From positions 133,996 to 197,995 of the forward strand of contig JAQGDQ010000435.1 in NCBI GenBank assembly GCA_030141605.1: a stretch of 64,000 nucleotides of DNA. The letters run 5' to 3'. The position numbers and the translations under genes were made by a program. This DNA comes from Tubiluchus corallicola (Eukaryota > Priapulida > Priapulimorpha > Priapulimorphida > Tubiluchidae). Shown one piece after another: positions 35,602-47,700 of this stretch (position 1 is the stretch's first letter; each line of letters starts with the position of its first letter). The notes under the pieces were generated by a model that was not told where the DNA came from, did not search any database, and was given only the letters and a program-made list of their open reading frames with translations.

Positions 35602-37941
35602 ATGGGCAAAAGTTTCACCAAGACAGAAGAATTAACGCCTCAACAGTTGGAAAGCATGACTGAGAAGACACTTACTGAGCTACATGTAGCAACCCTTGAT
35701 GGAAACTTTGCCAAGGTGAAATCACTGCTAGATGGTGGAGCAGATATTAATTGCAAGGATGAATTTGATGGTACGCCTCTCCATTTTGCTGCTGCTAGAG
35801 GACGCATTGAAATTGCTAATTTACTTCTGGAGAAAGGAGCTCAAATGGAGTGTAGGGACTGCTTTACTGGAAGCACACCTCTGCACACAGCTGCCTACTC
35901 TGGACACTATGATGTCACGAAATTACTGCTCAAAAATGGGGCACAGGTAAATGTGGTAAACAAATTCGGTCACACGGCTGTACATGCTGCACTTTTTTAC
36001 ACAGATGACAGGCAGCGAGCTGATGTTCTTAACTCAATACTGGAATTTGGAGCAATGGGAGGACATCAGGACAAAGCACTTGACCGCATGCCTACTCACA
36101 TTGCAGTTGAAAGAGGTCATATAGGCGTAGTGACCGTACTAATAGAACGCGGAGCAAACTTGGAGGTGAAAGACAAGTTTGGCAGAACTCCTCTTCATGT
36201 TGCAGTTGAATGGGAACATGCTGATATGGTAAATATTTTATTGCAGCATGCTGCAAATGTGATGTCAATAGATGCTGATGGCAACACTGCATTGCACTAT
36301 GTAGGCTTATACTGTCCATTTAATCTTCAGATTGTAAAAGAACTGATCAATCACAGCATTGATGTCAGTGTTGTCAATAATATTAGCAAGACTGCTGTGG
36401 ATATTCTAGTTGAAAGGGGAAACTTCGGAAAACAAACAAGCAAGAACACTAGGACCCTGAGGAAGATAATTGGGTCACTTTATCAACATCAGCATTTTTC
36501 AGAAATAAAAAGTGTACAAAATGATTTTACACAAGACGAAACCTTCAAGCTCAATCAGATTAATGCCCTGGTAAATAAAACAGAAAGAAATATAGCCAGT
36601 TTGTTACCTCTTGGTAAACTGGAGAATTCAGAAGAATGCGACAGAATTAGAGAAGCTGTTGGTTGTTTCATTAATAATGTGTGCGATAAAATAAAGGAGT
36701 TCTCTCCAGATTTCGAGGTTAAGCCTGTTCTAGTTGGTAGCAGTTCATGTGGTGTCAAGTGTTGGATGCCAGACGAATTTGACTACTTCTTTGTGCTAAC
36801 AGGAACAATATTTAACGGACTGTCAGCGGAACCTGCAACTAAACCAGGATATGCAAAAATTAAAGTACATGATCCAGGTAACTCCATGGTCATGTTTACC
36901 TACATGAGCAATGGCTACCTTCAGATCAAATTAAAAGACAAATTTGTTGATCTACTTTGTAATGCTGTGTCTGTGGTTTATAAAGAAGGACATCTAGAAC
37001 TGCAGCCAGTGAAATGTGATGACTGTCTATTAGAGTGGAACAAAGTTTGCACCACTTTCAATCTAGTCTACAAAGGCTCATTCTACAAGCAACTAAAAAT
37101 AACTGTCGATATTTCACCTGCACTAGAAATAGGAGGTAAGCCACCAGGTGTGAATAGTCGGCATTTGGATGTGCGCTACAACATGCTGCCAAAACCCGTC
37201 GATGATCCTGGAATTATGGAAGGTGAAAGAGAGGTTACATGGACTATTAGCAGCAGCTTGACCGAAAGTGAACAAATCAATGCACTTTCCCAGGAATGCA
37301 AAGATGTTATGATACTCACAAAGACACTAATGAAAGAGAAAATCTACAATATTGGCTCCCTCATTACTGACACTGATGTGCAAAATGAGTTAGATGAAAT
37401 TTATAAGGAATATATTGACTTTCTAACGAATTTTCCTGGGATAAACCTGTACAAGCTTTTCTCATTAGTAAAGCAATTTCCCGGGGATATTCTTGATTCA
37501 TACACAATAAAAACGGCCTTCTTGCATGAGAGGGAAATAAACCAGGATTTACACGATTGGAGTAACACTAAAGAACATGTAATAAATATTTTAAGTTACA
37601 TTTCTGAGTGTAGCAAATGTGGTTGTATGCCTCATCATTACCTTACTGACATTAACTTATTTGAGGGTTTTAAGAACAAGTACATAGAAGGGGTCTCAGT
37701 GCTCTACTTAATGGATAAATGTGCAAGTGCCATAAGAGAACATTTACGTGATGGCAACCTTCCAACAACGAAGACTCTTATGGGTTTAGTTGGCATCAGC
37801 ACGTGCAATGTGATGAGTACAGAGACCACTTTCACAGGACGTTGGGGTGTGACTGATGTTAATGTGGACAATGACAGGATCAAAATTGTCATAGATGTCA
37901 TGGAAAAGGCGTGGAGTGATCTAGAAAGTATTAAAAAATAA
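35602..37941 (+). CDS. Ankyrin-repeat cGAS-like receptor (cGLR / Mab-21 family)
   Basis: 779 aa, intronless. Residues about 24-285 hold seven to eight ankyrin repeats (TPLHFAAARGRIEIANLLLEKGA and relatives). From about 310 to 740 lies a cGAS/Mab-21 nucleotidyltransferase. G379-S380-S381 opens the active site, and PDEFDYFFVL gives E392 and D394. D503, in ITVDISPALEI, completes the metal-binding triad. TW at about 546-547, YTIKTAFLHE and HYLTDINLFEGF match the C-terminal lobe of cGAS in order. All three acidic residues are present, so it is predicted active, unlike many Mab-21 proteins. The insertion that forms the zinc thumb in vertebrate cGAS is missing. Family members sense double-stranded nucleic acid and make a cyclic dinucleotide for STING. 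The ankyrin part may recruit partners or ligands. AATAAA overlaps the stop; another is at 38774-38779. Confidence 0.88.
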   Translation: MGKSFTKTEELTPQQLESMTEKTLTELHVATLDGNFAKVKSLLDGGADINCKDEFDGTPLHFAAARGRIEIANLLLEKGAQMECRDCFTGSTPLHTAAYSGHYDVTKLLLKNGAQVNVVNKFGHTAVHAALFYTDDRQRADVLNSILEFGAMGGHQDKALDRMPTHIAVERGHIGVVTVLIERGANLEVKDKFGRTPLHVAVEWEHADMVNILLQHAANVMSIDADGNTALHYVGLYCPFNLQIVKELINHSIDVSVVNNISKTAVDILVERGNFGKQTSKNTRTLRKIIGSLYQHQHFSEIKSVQNDFTQDETFKLNQINALVNKTERNIASLLPLGKLENSEECDRIREAVGCFINNVCDKIKEFSPDFEVKPVLVGSSSCGVKCWMPDEFDYFFVLTGTIFNGLSAEPATKPGYAKIKVHDPGNSMVMFTYMSNGYLQIKLKDKFVDLLCNAVSVVYKEGHLELQPVKCDDCLLEWNKVCTTFNLVYKGSFYKQLKITVDISPALEIGGKPPGVNSRHLDVRYNMLPKPVDDPGIMEGEREVTWTISSSLTESEQINALSQECKDVMILTKTLMKEKIYNIGSLITDTDVQNELDEIYKEYIDFLTNFPGINLYKLFSLVKQFPGDILDSYTIKTAFLHEREINQDLHDWSNTKEHVINILSYISECSKCGCMPHHYLTDINLFEGFKNKYIEGVSVLYLMDKCASAIREHLRDGNLPTTKTLMGLVGISTCNVMSTETTFTGRWGVTDVNVDNDRIKIVIDVMEKAWSDLESIKK

Positions 37942-39559
37942 TAAAGAAGGTGATGACATTCCATGATGCTCAATAACAAAAGAACGAACTCAGGTTGTAC
38001 TTCAGCTTTTATTATCAATATGTTTTTCTTGATCTGTAAACAATTTTTGCCTGATATGTGCATTGTCTGTGATATCTGCTGTGATATCAAAAGATCACTG
38101 ATACTTTTGTAAAATCTGTTCGTGATAGCCAAAAGTGTGACTAATCCAAATAGTCTAGCAATGAAATCAGCCTGAAAGTTGATAGAATGGATCAGCAGTG
38201 TTTTTAAAAACAGTGTAGCTGATTAAGAGAAGTGCCACAGCATCTTAACAGGGATAACAGTGACCTACAACAACAAAAATACGTGTTCTATTTCAGATGT
38301 AACAATGCTGTATACAACTTTCCTAGCTGTATTATCAATGTCAGAAGAGCTTATTGAAAATCACTGCACCAATTTATATTATTACCTTTTATGCAGTAAT
38401 TTGCATAAATGTTTCAGAAAGATAAAAAATTGACTGCAGCAAAGTCATCCAGCTACTATTTCCCTAGCAGTATGATTGCTTGACTAGTCGTAACTGAATG
38501 GGTGACTGTATGGTCTTTCATCACCTCTGCTCATATTTTATGTATGATGTGCACTAACATCTTAACTACTGTATTAAATTTATGAAGCTAAACAAATATA
38601 CTATTACTACACATTTAACTGTACACTCAAAAGTGCTTTATTTCAATATTGTTATGTCATCTATTAATGCTCAAAATGATACTCATTAGTAATTATTATA
38701 TTATTTATTCATACATATTCGTACATTAATACAATACATTACACAGAGTATTATAGAATGCAAAAAACAAAACAATAAAGAGACAGAAGTGACAACCTAT
38801 TGTGGAAGCAAGTTAATATGTGCGCCAAAAGAATATTTAATGGTTTTTCACAACCCACAGTCAAGCTAGTAATAATTATGGAGCCAGGTTAGGAAATAGC
38901 AATTCAAAGATTAGCATGTTAAGTATTTGTGGAATAGTAAATGCACTTTGCTACAATTGAAAAATTAACAGCACGTTTACTCGTCACACAAAAACAGATG
39001 ATAACACCCTCGAAAAGGCATCGCTTAAAGGAAAAGATCTATATAACTACGTACAAAATTACTGAGTCGTCCAGAAAAACTTCCTGCCAAACCAGTTCAT
39101 AGCCCTTTATGCAGAGGCATTTGTAAAGGAGACCCACATTATCGTGTAGCCTGGCTTCATTTCTGTCCGAAGAATTGTGAATTTTCCTCTAAGATCCCCA
39201 CCAAGCGTCTTTCCACTAGGAACTGCAGTGACGGACCTCCGAATGGTCGTTTTGCTCATTGCCGAAACACAGTGTAGAAAAGAGGTTCTTACCGGCGCTT
39301 GGCGGAGCCTTGGAGGGAAGTTTTAACCCTTTGGAAAGAGAAAAAACTGGACTACATCATGATGTTGATCTATTTAACAAGTGATTTAACAAGATGAAGG
39401 GTTACAAGTTACTTTGGGGAACGTTTTCCTTTCTGAACGATCTTGTATGTACATATAGCATCTGTTGTTTCCCCTTTACTGCTTTGACGTCACGAAATAA
39501 TCAGGTGACGCCAAACCAAATGCCGCCTGACGTTGCTTCTTTGTTACCAAGTTGCTACC
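37942..39559. other. Intergenic, 3' flank of cGLR
   Basis: No firm gene. Positions about 39050-39320 are GC-richer and hold a 50-codon minus-strand ORF (39259-39107), discussed among the rejected items. Confidence 0.45.
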
Positions 39560-41769
39560 ATGAAATGGCAGACAATAGTGGGGAGAATTTTTCTCCTACT
39601 AATAAAAATAAAAATGGCACTATGTGTAACGCCTGATATTGTTTATCTGAGACCTCGAACGTGCGAATATAGTTGTAAATGTCCACAGTTTACGTTGAAA
39701 TGTAATCCAGATAAGCCAAATGAAAATTGCTATTATGAATGCTTAGGGATTTATAACAGGACGGACGTGGAGTGGATGAATAAAAAGACTTTGAAATTGA
39801 TGCCCACGTTTCGACCATTAGGCGGATTCAGAAGTCTTGTGCTTCTTGGAAGTTACGAAGAAAAGGAGCTGCCCGATGATTTCCTTGCTGGAGTCATCAC
39901 GCAAGATTTGATGATCAAGGACCTCCACGTGCTCCAGCGCATCAACGAAAAGACCATTAGGGCTGAAGTTACAGCTCAGGTCATTCTATATGAACTGTCT
40001 GATCTAAAAACCATTGACTCCAGAGCATTCAAATCGTTGGAGAAAATGACCGGTTTGAGGATACAGTACTGTCCTAATTTGATATCAGGCGATTTCGACT
40101 TCTCAAATGCTCCAAATATGAAAAGTATTCATATTCTGAGTACGTCTATAGAAAAGATTCCTCTGCCAAAACTGGTCGATAAAAATGCCCAAATGGATTT
40201 TCTGGAACTAAGACGTATGTAAAGGAGTTTCATATCGCGATGTGTAGTTTTAAAATTTCCTGCACAGTGTGGAATCGTTAGGACAACAGATTGTAGTTTT
40301 GTTCATCCGAATTCAAATCTCACGAGTACCTGTATCGACTCAAATGTTGTATGTTACCATTTAAAACAGTCTCTTGTCTTTCTGAGCATGCATTTTTACG
40401 TTTAAGCCGTTGATGCACGAAAATGCACAATAAATATTAACCCTTTCAGTCCCAAATTATACTTTACTAAACAAAAAGCTAAGTACTGGACTTGCAAAGA
40501 GGTTTTTGCAAATCATTGCATTATTGAGTGTAACAAGAAAAGTTTTTGCACATCCAGTGCATTCCTGTGTCTATTATTATGAAAGTGAATTACAACCGTT
40601 TGTTGTCTATTTATCCTGTGGGATGCACAACATTCTTTGTCATGTGCAAAAAAACAAAGTCCGACTTTTTTAAAAACACAACAAAAGCAAAAAATGTGCT
40701 TCATTTTGCAACTGCTGATAATTTTTTAAAGTATTTAAGGCATTTAGTATGCATGCTATGCTGATCTGTACAAAGTCATCTCTAAAGTACTGTACCTTGC
40801 GCAGTTTTTTATGCTACGTAGATTTTCTAGTTTGCCATTTTATCACCATTTTTAGTCCATTGTTATTGGCTTAAATCAAAATAACTATTAACAGATCAAG
40901 TAACTGTCAGTTTTAAAATTTTATTAATTTTAAAGGCAGAAAATATTCTCGTATCCCACAGGATACAACGGGTATGAAAGGGTTAACTGAATACCGAACT
41001 TTCTATATAAATGCAAATTCATATTATCAGTAAGCATAACAGTAGATGGTATGAAAAGAAAACGAAAATGCGCATATCATGCACGGGCGTCATTTAGTTA
41101 CTATCATGCTACACGTAGTTATAAGGCAAAAATTTGTTTCAAAATAACAAAACACTAAACTGTTTTGAGAAGAAAGAACAAATAAAAACAGAGAAAAAAG
41201 AAGAGAGAAAATGATGAGTGGCATGTTGAGACCCAGTTTCTGGGTCTTGCCATTTAAAGTTCATCCTAAAACGAGATAAAAGTGTAAAGTTCCATAAACG
41301 AAATTAGTTCAAATCAATGTCGTGAATGGGTACGTTCATAACAAAAAGTTTTTTGTTCTGCTACTTTCCCCGCAATGCTGTACTGTTGATGAGGAACTAT
41401 TAAAATTTCTGAAAAATGGAACGATTCTTATAGATGTTTTACCGTTCTTGCTTTACACTCTGTCTAGTACTTTGCCCATGAAACCGTCTTACTTTACCTT
41501 TCCTATATTTTCCAGATAATCCTTTAACCTGTGATTGTAACATGTCTTGGATTAAACTGCTAAGATGGAGGCTATCTTATGTCGACTGTAAAGAACCAGA
41601 TAGAAAATATGATAGAAACGAAATTAAGCGAAGTGACTTTGCTGACTGTCCTGAATTTGTGCTGAGCAAAGCTGCAATGCATCAAAGCAGAACAAATCTA
41701 ATCTGTGCGCAGCTAATTGGTTTAAGATGTATTTGTTTTATTTACTATTACTTGACGAAAATCCAATAA
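39560..41769 (+). CDS. Secreted leucine-rich-repeat protein, two exons
   Basis: Exons 39560-40214 and 41516-41769 join across a GTATGT...TTCCAG intron (phase 1), making ...LELRHNPLTCDCN... and a 302-aa product. The ATG at 39560 has an excellent context (TACCATGA). A hydrophobic signal peptide (about 1-26) is followed by a Cys-rich N-cap (CEYSCKCPQFTLKC) and degenerate leucine-rich repeats (LPDDFLAGV, IDSRAFKSLEKMTGLRI). The LRRCT cap (NPLTCDCNMSWIKLLRW...DCPE) is encoded by exon 2. The protein ends with a short hydrophobic stretch (LICAQLIGLRCICFIYYYL) that could be a membrane anchor or GPI signal, though it is short and the AATAAA at 41765-41770 overlaps the stop codon. Role unknown; extracellular recognition or matrix contact is typical for this fold. 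The intron contains a piggyBac-like MITE. Confidence 0.75.
40437..40986. mobile_element. piggyBac-like MITE
   Basis: A 542-bp block (40441-40982) starts CCCTTTCAGTCCC and ends with the inverted GGGTATGAAAGGG, and is bounded on both sides by TTAA (40437-40440 and 40983-40986). TTAA duplication and CCCTTT ends are hallmarks of piggyBac elements. A second, internal inverted pair (ATCCTGTGGGAT near 40613 and ATCCCACAGGAT near 40952) is also present. No transposase remnant is visible, so it is non-autonomous. It sits inside the intron of the LRR gene in an orientation that need not affect splicing. Confidence 0.7.
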
Positions 41770-42233
41770 AATTTAAAGCGATTGAAATAAAAAAAAGTTT
41801 ATTAATTCCTTACGAAATGAATTCCTGAAAATAAACTAAATAAAAGAAATAATAAAAAGGGTTATAATAAAGATTAAGATTAAGATTGTTTATTTATCTC
41901 CTTTAAGTTTTCCAGTACAAGAAAGACATAATAATAATTTTGACAATTTACAAATTGACAAGTATTTGTTAGCAGCTACTTGGTGATAAAAAGAAAAGTT
42001 AATTGTATGGAGAACAGGTGGCGAAAGACCTTACGGTTTACTAAGTCAGCTACTCCTATTTACAGATTTAATACCTTTTGTACATGGCTGGATTTGAGTT
42101 CATTTATAACACCACTGATTTTAGAAATTCCTTCGATGAAGTTCATTTCAGCGTAATAAAGAAAAATAATGCAAAAATTATCCATATTATAAGGGACAAC
42201 TAATTAAGGCAAAAACAAAATAAAATTATATAA

Positions 42234-42266
42234 CATAATAATAATAATCATAATAATAATAATAAC

Positions 42267-42305
<39 letters not shown>
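42234..42305. repeat. (AAT)n microsatellite
   Basis: About 70 bp of ATA/AAT repeats with single CAT and AAC interruptions. Ile- or Leu-only frames on the minus strand are artefacts. Confidence 0.95.
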
Positions 42306-42307
<2 letters not shown>

Positions 42308-43789
42308 CATAACATTTGAGAAACAGTATGTTGTATACAATAATTGTAAAAGTAAATGTACATGCATAAAATTTAAATTTGTACAACGTACAATGATAAA
42401 GCAAAAATAATGACAAAGTAAGGGCCTATCAAAAGGCCTAATTTGATCTATTTGATCACCTAATTGGTCTACCATCCAGTTTATTATTTGGCTGAAATTT
42501 AAGGCTTATTAAATGAAACCCTGGTTTACGCAATACCTAATAGACCGAGTTGTTAGTTTACCTGTTGTATGCACGAGTTGCACATAGTGCTTTGTTGCTT
42601 GCTGCCGATATTTCGTAGTACTAACAGACAGTCAATAGTGTTCACATGCTATCCTATTCATGTTTAATATTACAACAGGAAAGTGGCACCATCTACTGAC
42701 AGTTATAATAAGTTGAAATTTTAAATAAAAACAACGAAAACGACGACGGCGACCACAATAACAAGAACTGTGACAACAATTTTTTAATTCAAAAAATAAC
42801 AACGATAACAACAACAGCAAAACAGGAGTAAGCAAATTTACAGACGACGAAATAAGGCCTTACTACAAAAACCTTACTATACCTTAAATTAATTAAATTT
42901 TAAATTAATTCCTAAAAAATGTAAGCTTAGTTATAAGGTTTTTTATCGTTACTAAATTCTTTCTAGTTTGCCAATTTCATTTTGCCATCGATTTCAAGAA
43001 CTAATAATGTTAATTATAAAAGTTATTTTCTTGCATAGATTATTCGATGATGTGGCTATACTCAGAATTGCAAAAAATCATCTACTCCCTATGAATTATG
43101 AGGGCTTATTGGGCAAGAAAGAGAGCTAAGCAACTACAGTGTAACAGCACGCAGCTGCAAAAGAAACCAACTAGATTACGTTAAATGGCTCTATATTATT
43201 AGATTTCAAACTTCACTTCAAACCAATGTACTAGTACAAATGACCTAGTACAGCCCGCGCCTGTCGTGGTGTAGGTCTTACTTCTTAGCATATGGCACTA
43301 ACACGCGTTTAAACTAAGTGGACGTCTTGAATTCAAGATGGTAGCGGTAACGTCATTTTCGAAACCACCTAAGGTTCCACCGATTCGCAATGAATCGTCA
43401 TAAAATTTTGTTGGAACATTCTACATTGTATTCTACATCAATTAACAGAGTCGGATTTTCGATTCACCTTCGCGAATTCAACATCACTGACGTAATTTTC
43501 TAAAAAAAACTAGTAATTTAAACTTAAGCCTAAACTTACGACGAATATACAAAAACAAATTTCGCATCTATTGACAGAGCTAGACTTGTGATCCACAATT
43601 TTCAGTTCAGTGAGTCCCTCGACCAACAGTTCGAGTCGGACTTGTTATAAATATAGAACGTCTACTAATTTACTCACAGCAGTGTAAAGCTTATCTGTAT
43701 ATATTGTGTTGCGAAGTAACACATAATAACATTGCTAAGCAGTCAGGCTTATTCCCGTTCAATTGTTTTTGAATGGCTTACTCAAGTGG

Positions 43790-44058
<269 letters not shown>

Positions 44059-44899
44059 TTTCTGACAGAAGGGAAGTCAACCAGAGACTTGGTTACATAC
44101 TGACACTGACAAATATGCAGTTGTATTCAAGGTGATATTAATATAAGAAAACAATATATTCTTATGTAGGCCACACGATCACAATTTATGCTCACCTAGA
44201 AACTTTACCGTAGGATACTTATATGTTTCATCTTCATACCCTAGTTTTCTTCAAACTAGACCCAATTAAGGTATCATCCGATACACACATAATTTTGCTA
44301 TTAAAGCGCTATAAATTTTATGCATAATTATTCAGATCAGTCAATCAAATTTCCTCACGTATTAATCAACCTACGACTGACACAACTTCACAGTATAATA
44401 TCACCACATTAAAACACACGTCGGCCATTTACCTGCAATATATCATCACTTAAATGTCAAAAATTTAATTACTTTATTTTCAAGTCACCGGTTGCTGTTC
44501 TATTTTCCATGTCGTCCTCAAATCAAAAACTGCGATTTTCCACCTGATTTTTCGGTTTATTAAAGCTTTCAATTATTTCAGGTGATTTTAATAACTATAT
44601 TAGATTGAAGATTACACATTACATACTCCTGTAGTTGCTCGCATTCCATGTCGTTACTAACCGTTATAATTTGACTAACAAAGGGCGTTTCTAAAAAGTC
44701 ATGCTAAGAAAATTATTACTTCCATGACGTTGTTATGTGTAAAATTTTACCATATCTTTTGGCTGTTTGCTTGACAAGCTGGTCCCCCTGCAGTCAGGCT
44801 AGTTGACTGGTGAGTTAGTTGGTTGGCTGGCTAACTAGCTGGTTTACTCTCTGACAAACTATACATAATTTGTTACATTATATTTTTTATCATCAAGTT

Positions 44900-45230
44900 C
44901 TAACTGACTAACTTACTGATACTGACTGACTGACTGACTGACTAACTAACTGACTGACTGAGTGAATGACTGACTACCGACTGATTTTAGATTTAATATT
45001 TTATTTCAAACTTCTCAAAGTTCATATACACATCACAAATTAATACTACTGAATGACTGACTAATTGATTGACTGAAGGAACAAACCAGATGGCCAAATG
45101 ACTGACTGACCAATTGGGTGATGAACCCGCTAAATGGTCGACCACTGTTAGGCACATGTGATTACAGTAGATAGGCAGCTAACTGACCAAGTGGCAAACT
45201 GATAGACGGACTGACTGTGAAAGTTACAGT
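44900..45230. repeat. Degenerate GACT/CTAA tetranucleotide region
   Basis: A core of near-perfect GACT units (about 44921-44970) is surrounded by scattered GACTGACT, TGGCTAACTAG and similar words, as if a long array is decaying. Confidence 0.7.
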
Positions 45231-45557
45231 TAACTACAGGTAGGCTAATGTTAATTTATCGCCTCACTAATATGCATTTGCAAAATATTCAAAACCAAAA
45301 AGTTAACTTTGAAACTTGTACGTTGACCTGTTTACAAGTTTGTCCATCTGAATAATAAACTGTGTAAGTGGAGTCAAAGGTTTTTTAAAAGTAGAAAATT
45401 GTATCATTACTTAAACAAAAACCTCTATTCAACACCCTCCGACAACGCACTGAATCCTCCCCTTTATCGTTAGACTTGCCAACGAAAGTAACAGTTATAA
45501 TTAGTATTCATTAAAGTCGATACTAAATTAGGTGAAAGGGGTAATAATTTTGGATGG

Positions 45558-45654
45558 TATAAAAGTGGCCCACCAGAGAATCAAGTTGCCAGTTGCTTTA
45601 CACGACAGAACAGTTCAGTGTCTGTGAACTTATTTTCAGCGTTATCTGCAATAG
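45558..45654 (+). promoter_or_regulatory. TATA promoter and 5' noncoding exon of the Asn-Gly-rich gene
   Basis: TATAAAAG at 45558-45565, with an initiator-like CCAGTTG about 33 bases on (A at 45591). The exon would end at 45654 before a perfect donor (ATAG|GTGAGT). The matching acceptor (TTTTACAG) lies at 48271-48278, one base before the coding ATG at 48280, giving a 2.6-kb intron. This is inferred from signals only. Confidence 0.55.
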
Positions 45655-47215
45655 GTGAGTTAAAGTCAGTACATTTCTACTTCAGTCAATGTTATATCAA
45701 TAGCTTGAGGATATGTCATAAAAATGTTGCTATTGTGTACTAACAAGGTTCAAACCCTCGTGAAGTAGGTTAGCAGTATTTCAAGATCAAAAGGTTTATG
45801 CTTAATTGTTTACTATCAGATTCAAAAAATAATGTTACTACTATGTTACAGTCGTTACAACTACAGTTATGCATTAAGTAGAGCGAGATTGAGAAAGGTA
45901 TGTAACTTTTTTTTAATAGCGGGTGTGCGAAAGGATGGGACAAGTTGGTTATGATGTGTTTGATGTTGATGTTAAGCTGGCAAAATAGAACGAGTGATAA
46001 TGAAGCTAATGAAAGATGAAAGTGTTGGGGGTCACGGGAATGCAAGAGTATAAATAATTTATCCTGTAAGGTAGAATTCAGAGTTTTTAAAGAATCTCTG
46101 AATTCATTCATTTTCGCCTGTTCTCGTGACGAATGTAAGATTGAAACTGGGAAATAGCTGAGTAATCACTCTGTGTGCTGTGTGTAACTGGGTGGATGAC
46201 TACGGAGAGAAATGCTTCTACACTGTTTCATCTATTTGGGCTATTCTCTCTGTGAATGAGGATGTACATTACAGTATGCGCATCCGGAATGTGGTTAAGA
46301 GGATCGTTTAAGAGCATTTGAATTAATTATACAACAACCATTAATATGATAAATTGACCCTGAGTTGACAGCAGTGTACTAAACTTGGATAAAACAGGTG
46401 AAAAAAGAAATAAAGAGGTAATATTATGTAGCAAAGTTATTAACAAGTGATTAACAAACTTGGTATTGAGTATTGGTATGTCTTGTCTTAGGATCTTTTA
46501 TTATATGGCAAAAAGACAGCAATTAATTCTGAAATTTGTGTTTGTAAAGCGAAAAACACAGGGCCAAATTGCAATCTAAACCTCCAAGCACATTATCATT
46601 GGCTCAAATGAGTGTAAATTGATGAACGAAGAACGCAAAAGGTCACGTTTTTGGTGAGAACGTGAATAATGTCATAGTACTGAGCCTGTAAACGATACAT
46701 TATGCAGCAAGTTTCACGCCTTCACTTCTTTTGCTTGAAGTTACGTTGTAATAAAATCCGATAAAAATAAATCTTTGTCATGTGATTGAAATGTTGTGCT
46801 CTTATAATGCAATTTGGGGGTTGGGTATTCGTAAAGCCCTCGGTACAGGAGCATAGCTTCTCCGACAAGAATGAGGTCAACGGACAAACTGAATCTTTTT
46901 GAAAAATACTTACCTATAAATTGAAAACAAAAAGAGTAGCTAATAGTTTTTATAAATAGATGTATTTTTAATGTACATTATCATTAATATATTATCTTTA
47001 CTGTTCTCTATTAGTCATCATTTCAAATTTATTCACTACAAAAAATTACTTCTATTTACTTTTATACACCTTTTAGTATCCAAAGTTTTGTCTTGATTAA
47101 AAGTTTTTTGGTGCATTGTATATTTATTTAGTAGATGTATTTTAAACTGAAATAGTGTAAATCAGCTTGTTTAATGTTCAGCCATGAATAATGTTAACTT
47201 TTTATGAGAATAGAA

Positions 47216-47354
47216 GACCTTTGCTTACTTGCTTGCTTGTTTGCTTACTTGTTTAATTTGCTTACATACTTACTTGCTTGCTTAATTTACTTACTTACTT
47301 ACTCGCTTGCTTGCTTAGTTTGCTTACTTGCTTGCTTACTTACTTGCTTGCTTG

Positions 47355-47437
<83 letters not shown>

Positions 47438-47700
47438 GCTTGCTTGCTTGCTTGCTTGCTTGCTCGCTCACTCACTCACTCACACACTCATTCACTCACC
47501 TACCTACCTATCTACCTACCTACCAACATACCTACCTACCTACCTACCTACCTACCTACCTACCTACCTACCTACCTACCTACCTACCTACCTACCTACC
47601 TACCTACCTACCTACCTACCTACCTACCTACCTACCTACCTACCTACCTACCTACCTACCTACCTATCTACCTACCTACCTACCTACCTACCTGCCTTAC
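47216..47700. repeat. Compound tetranucleotide array CTTA/CTTG then CTAC
   Basis: About 270 bp of CTTA units mixed with CTTG, passing through CTCA-type units into about 200 bp of nearly pure CTAC units. Three overlapping Leu/Thr/Tyr/Pro-rich frames are artefacts of this array. Confidence 0.97.

Noticed and set aside
39107-39259. 50-codon minus-strand ORF in a GC-richer patch (reads KFTILRTEMKPGYTIMWVSF)
   Set aside because: It looks protein-like and the patch differs in composition, but I find no partner exon, no clear splice acceptor and no family I can name. Worth a database search; not annotated as a gene.
45770-46111. 113-codon minus frame
   Set aside because: Lies in the inferred first intron of the Asn-Gly-rich gene, with no motif and low-complexity Leu/Ser content.
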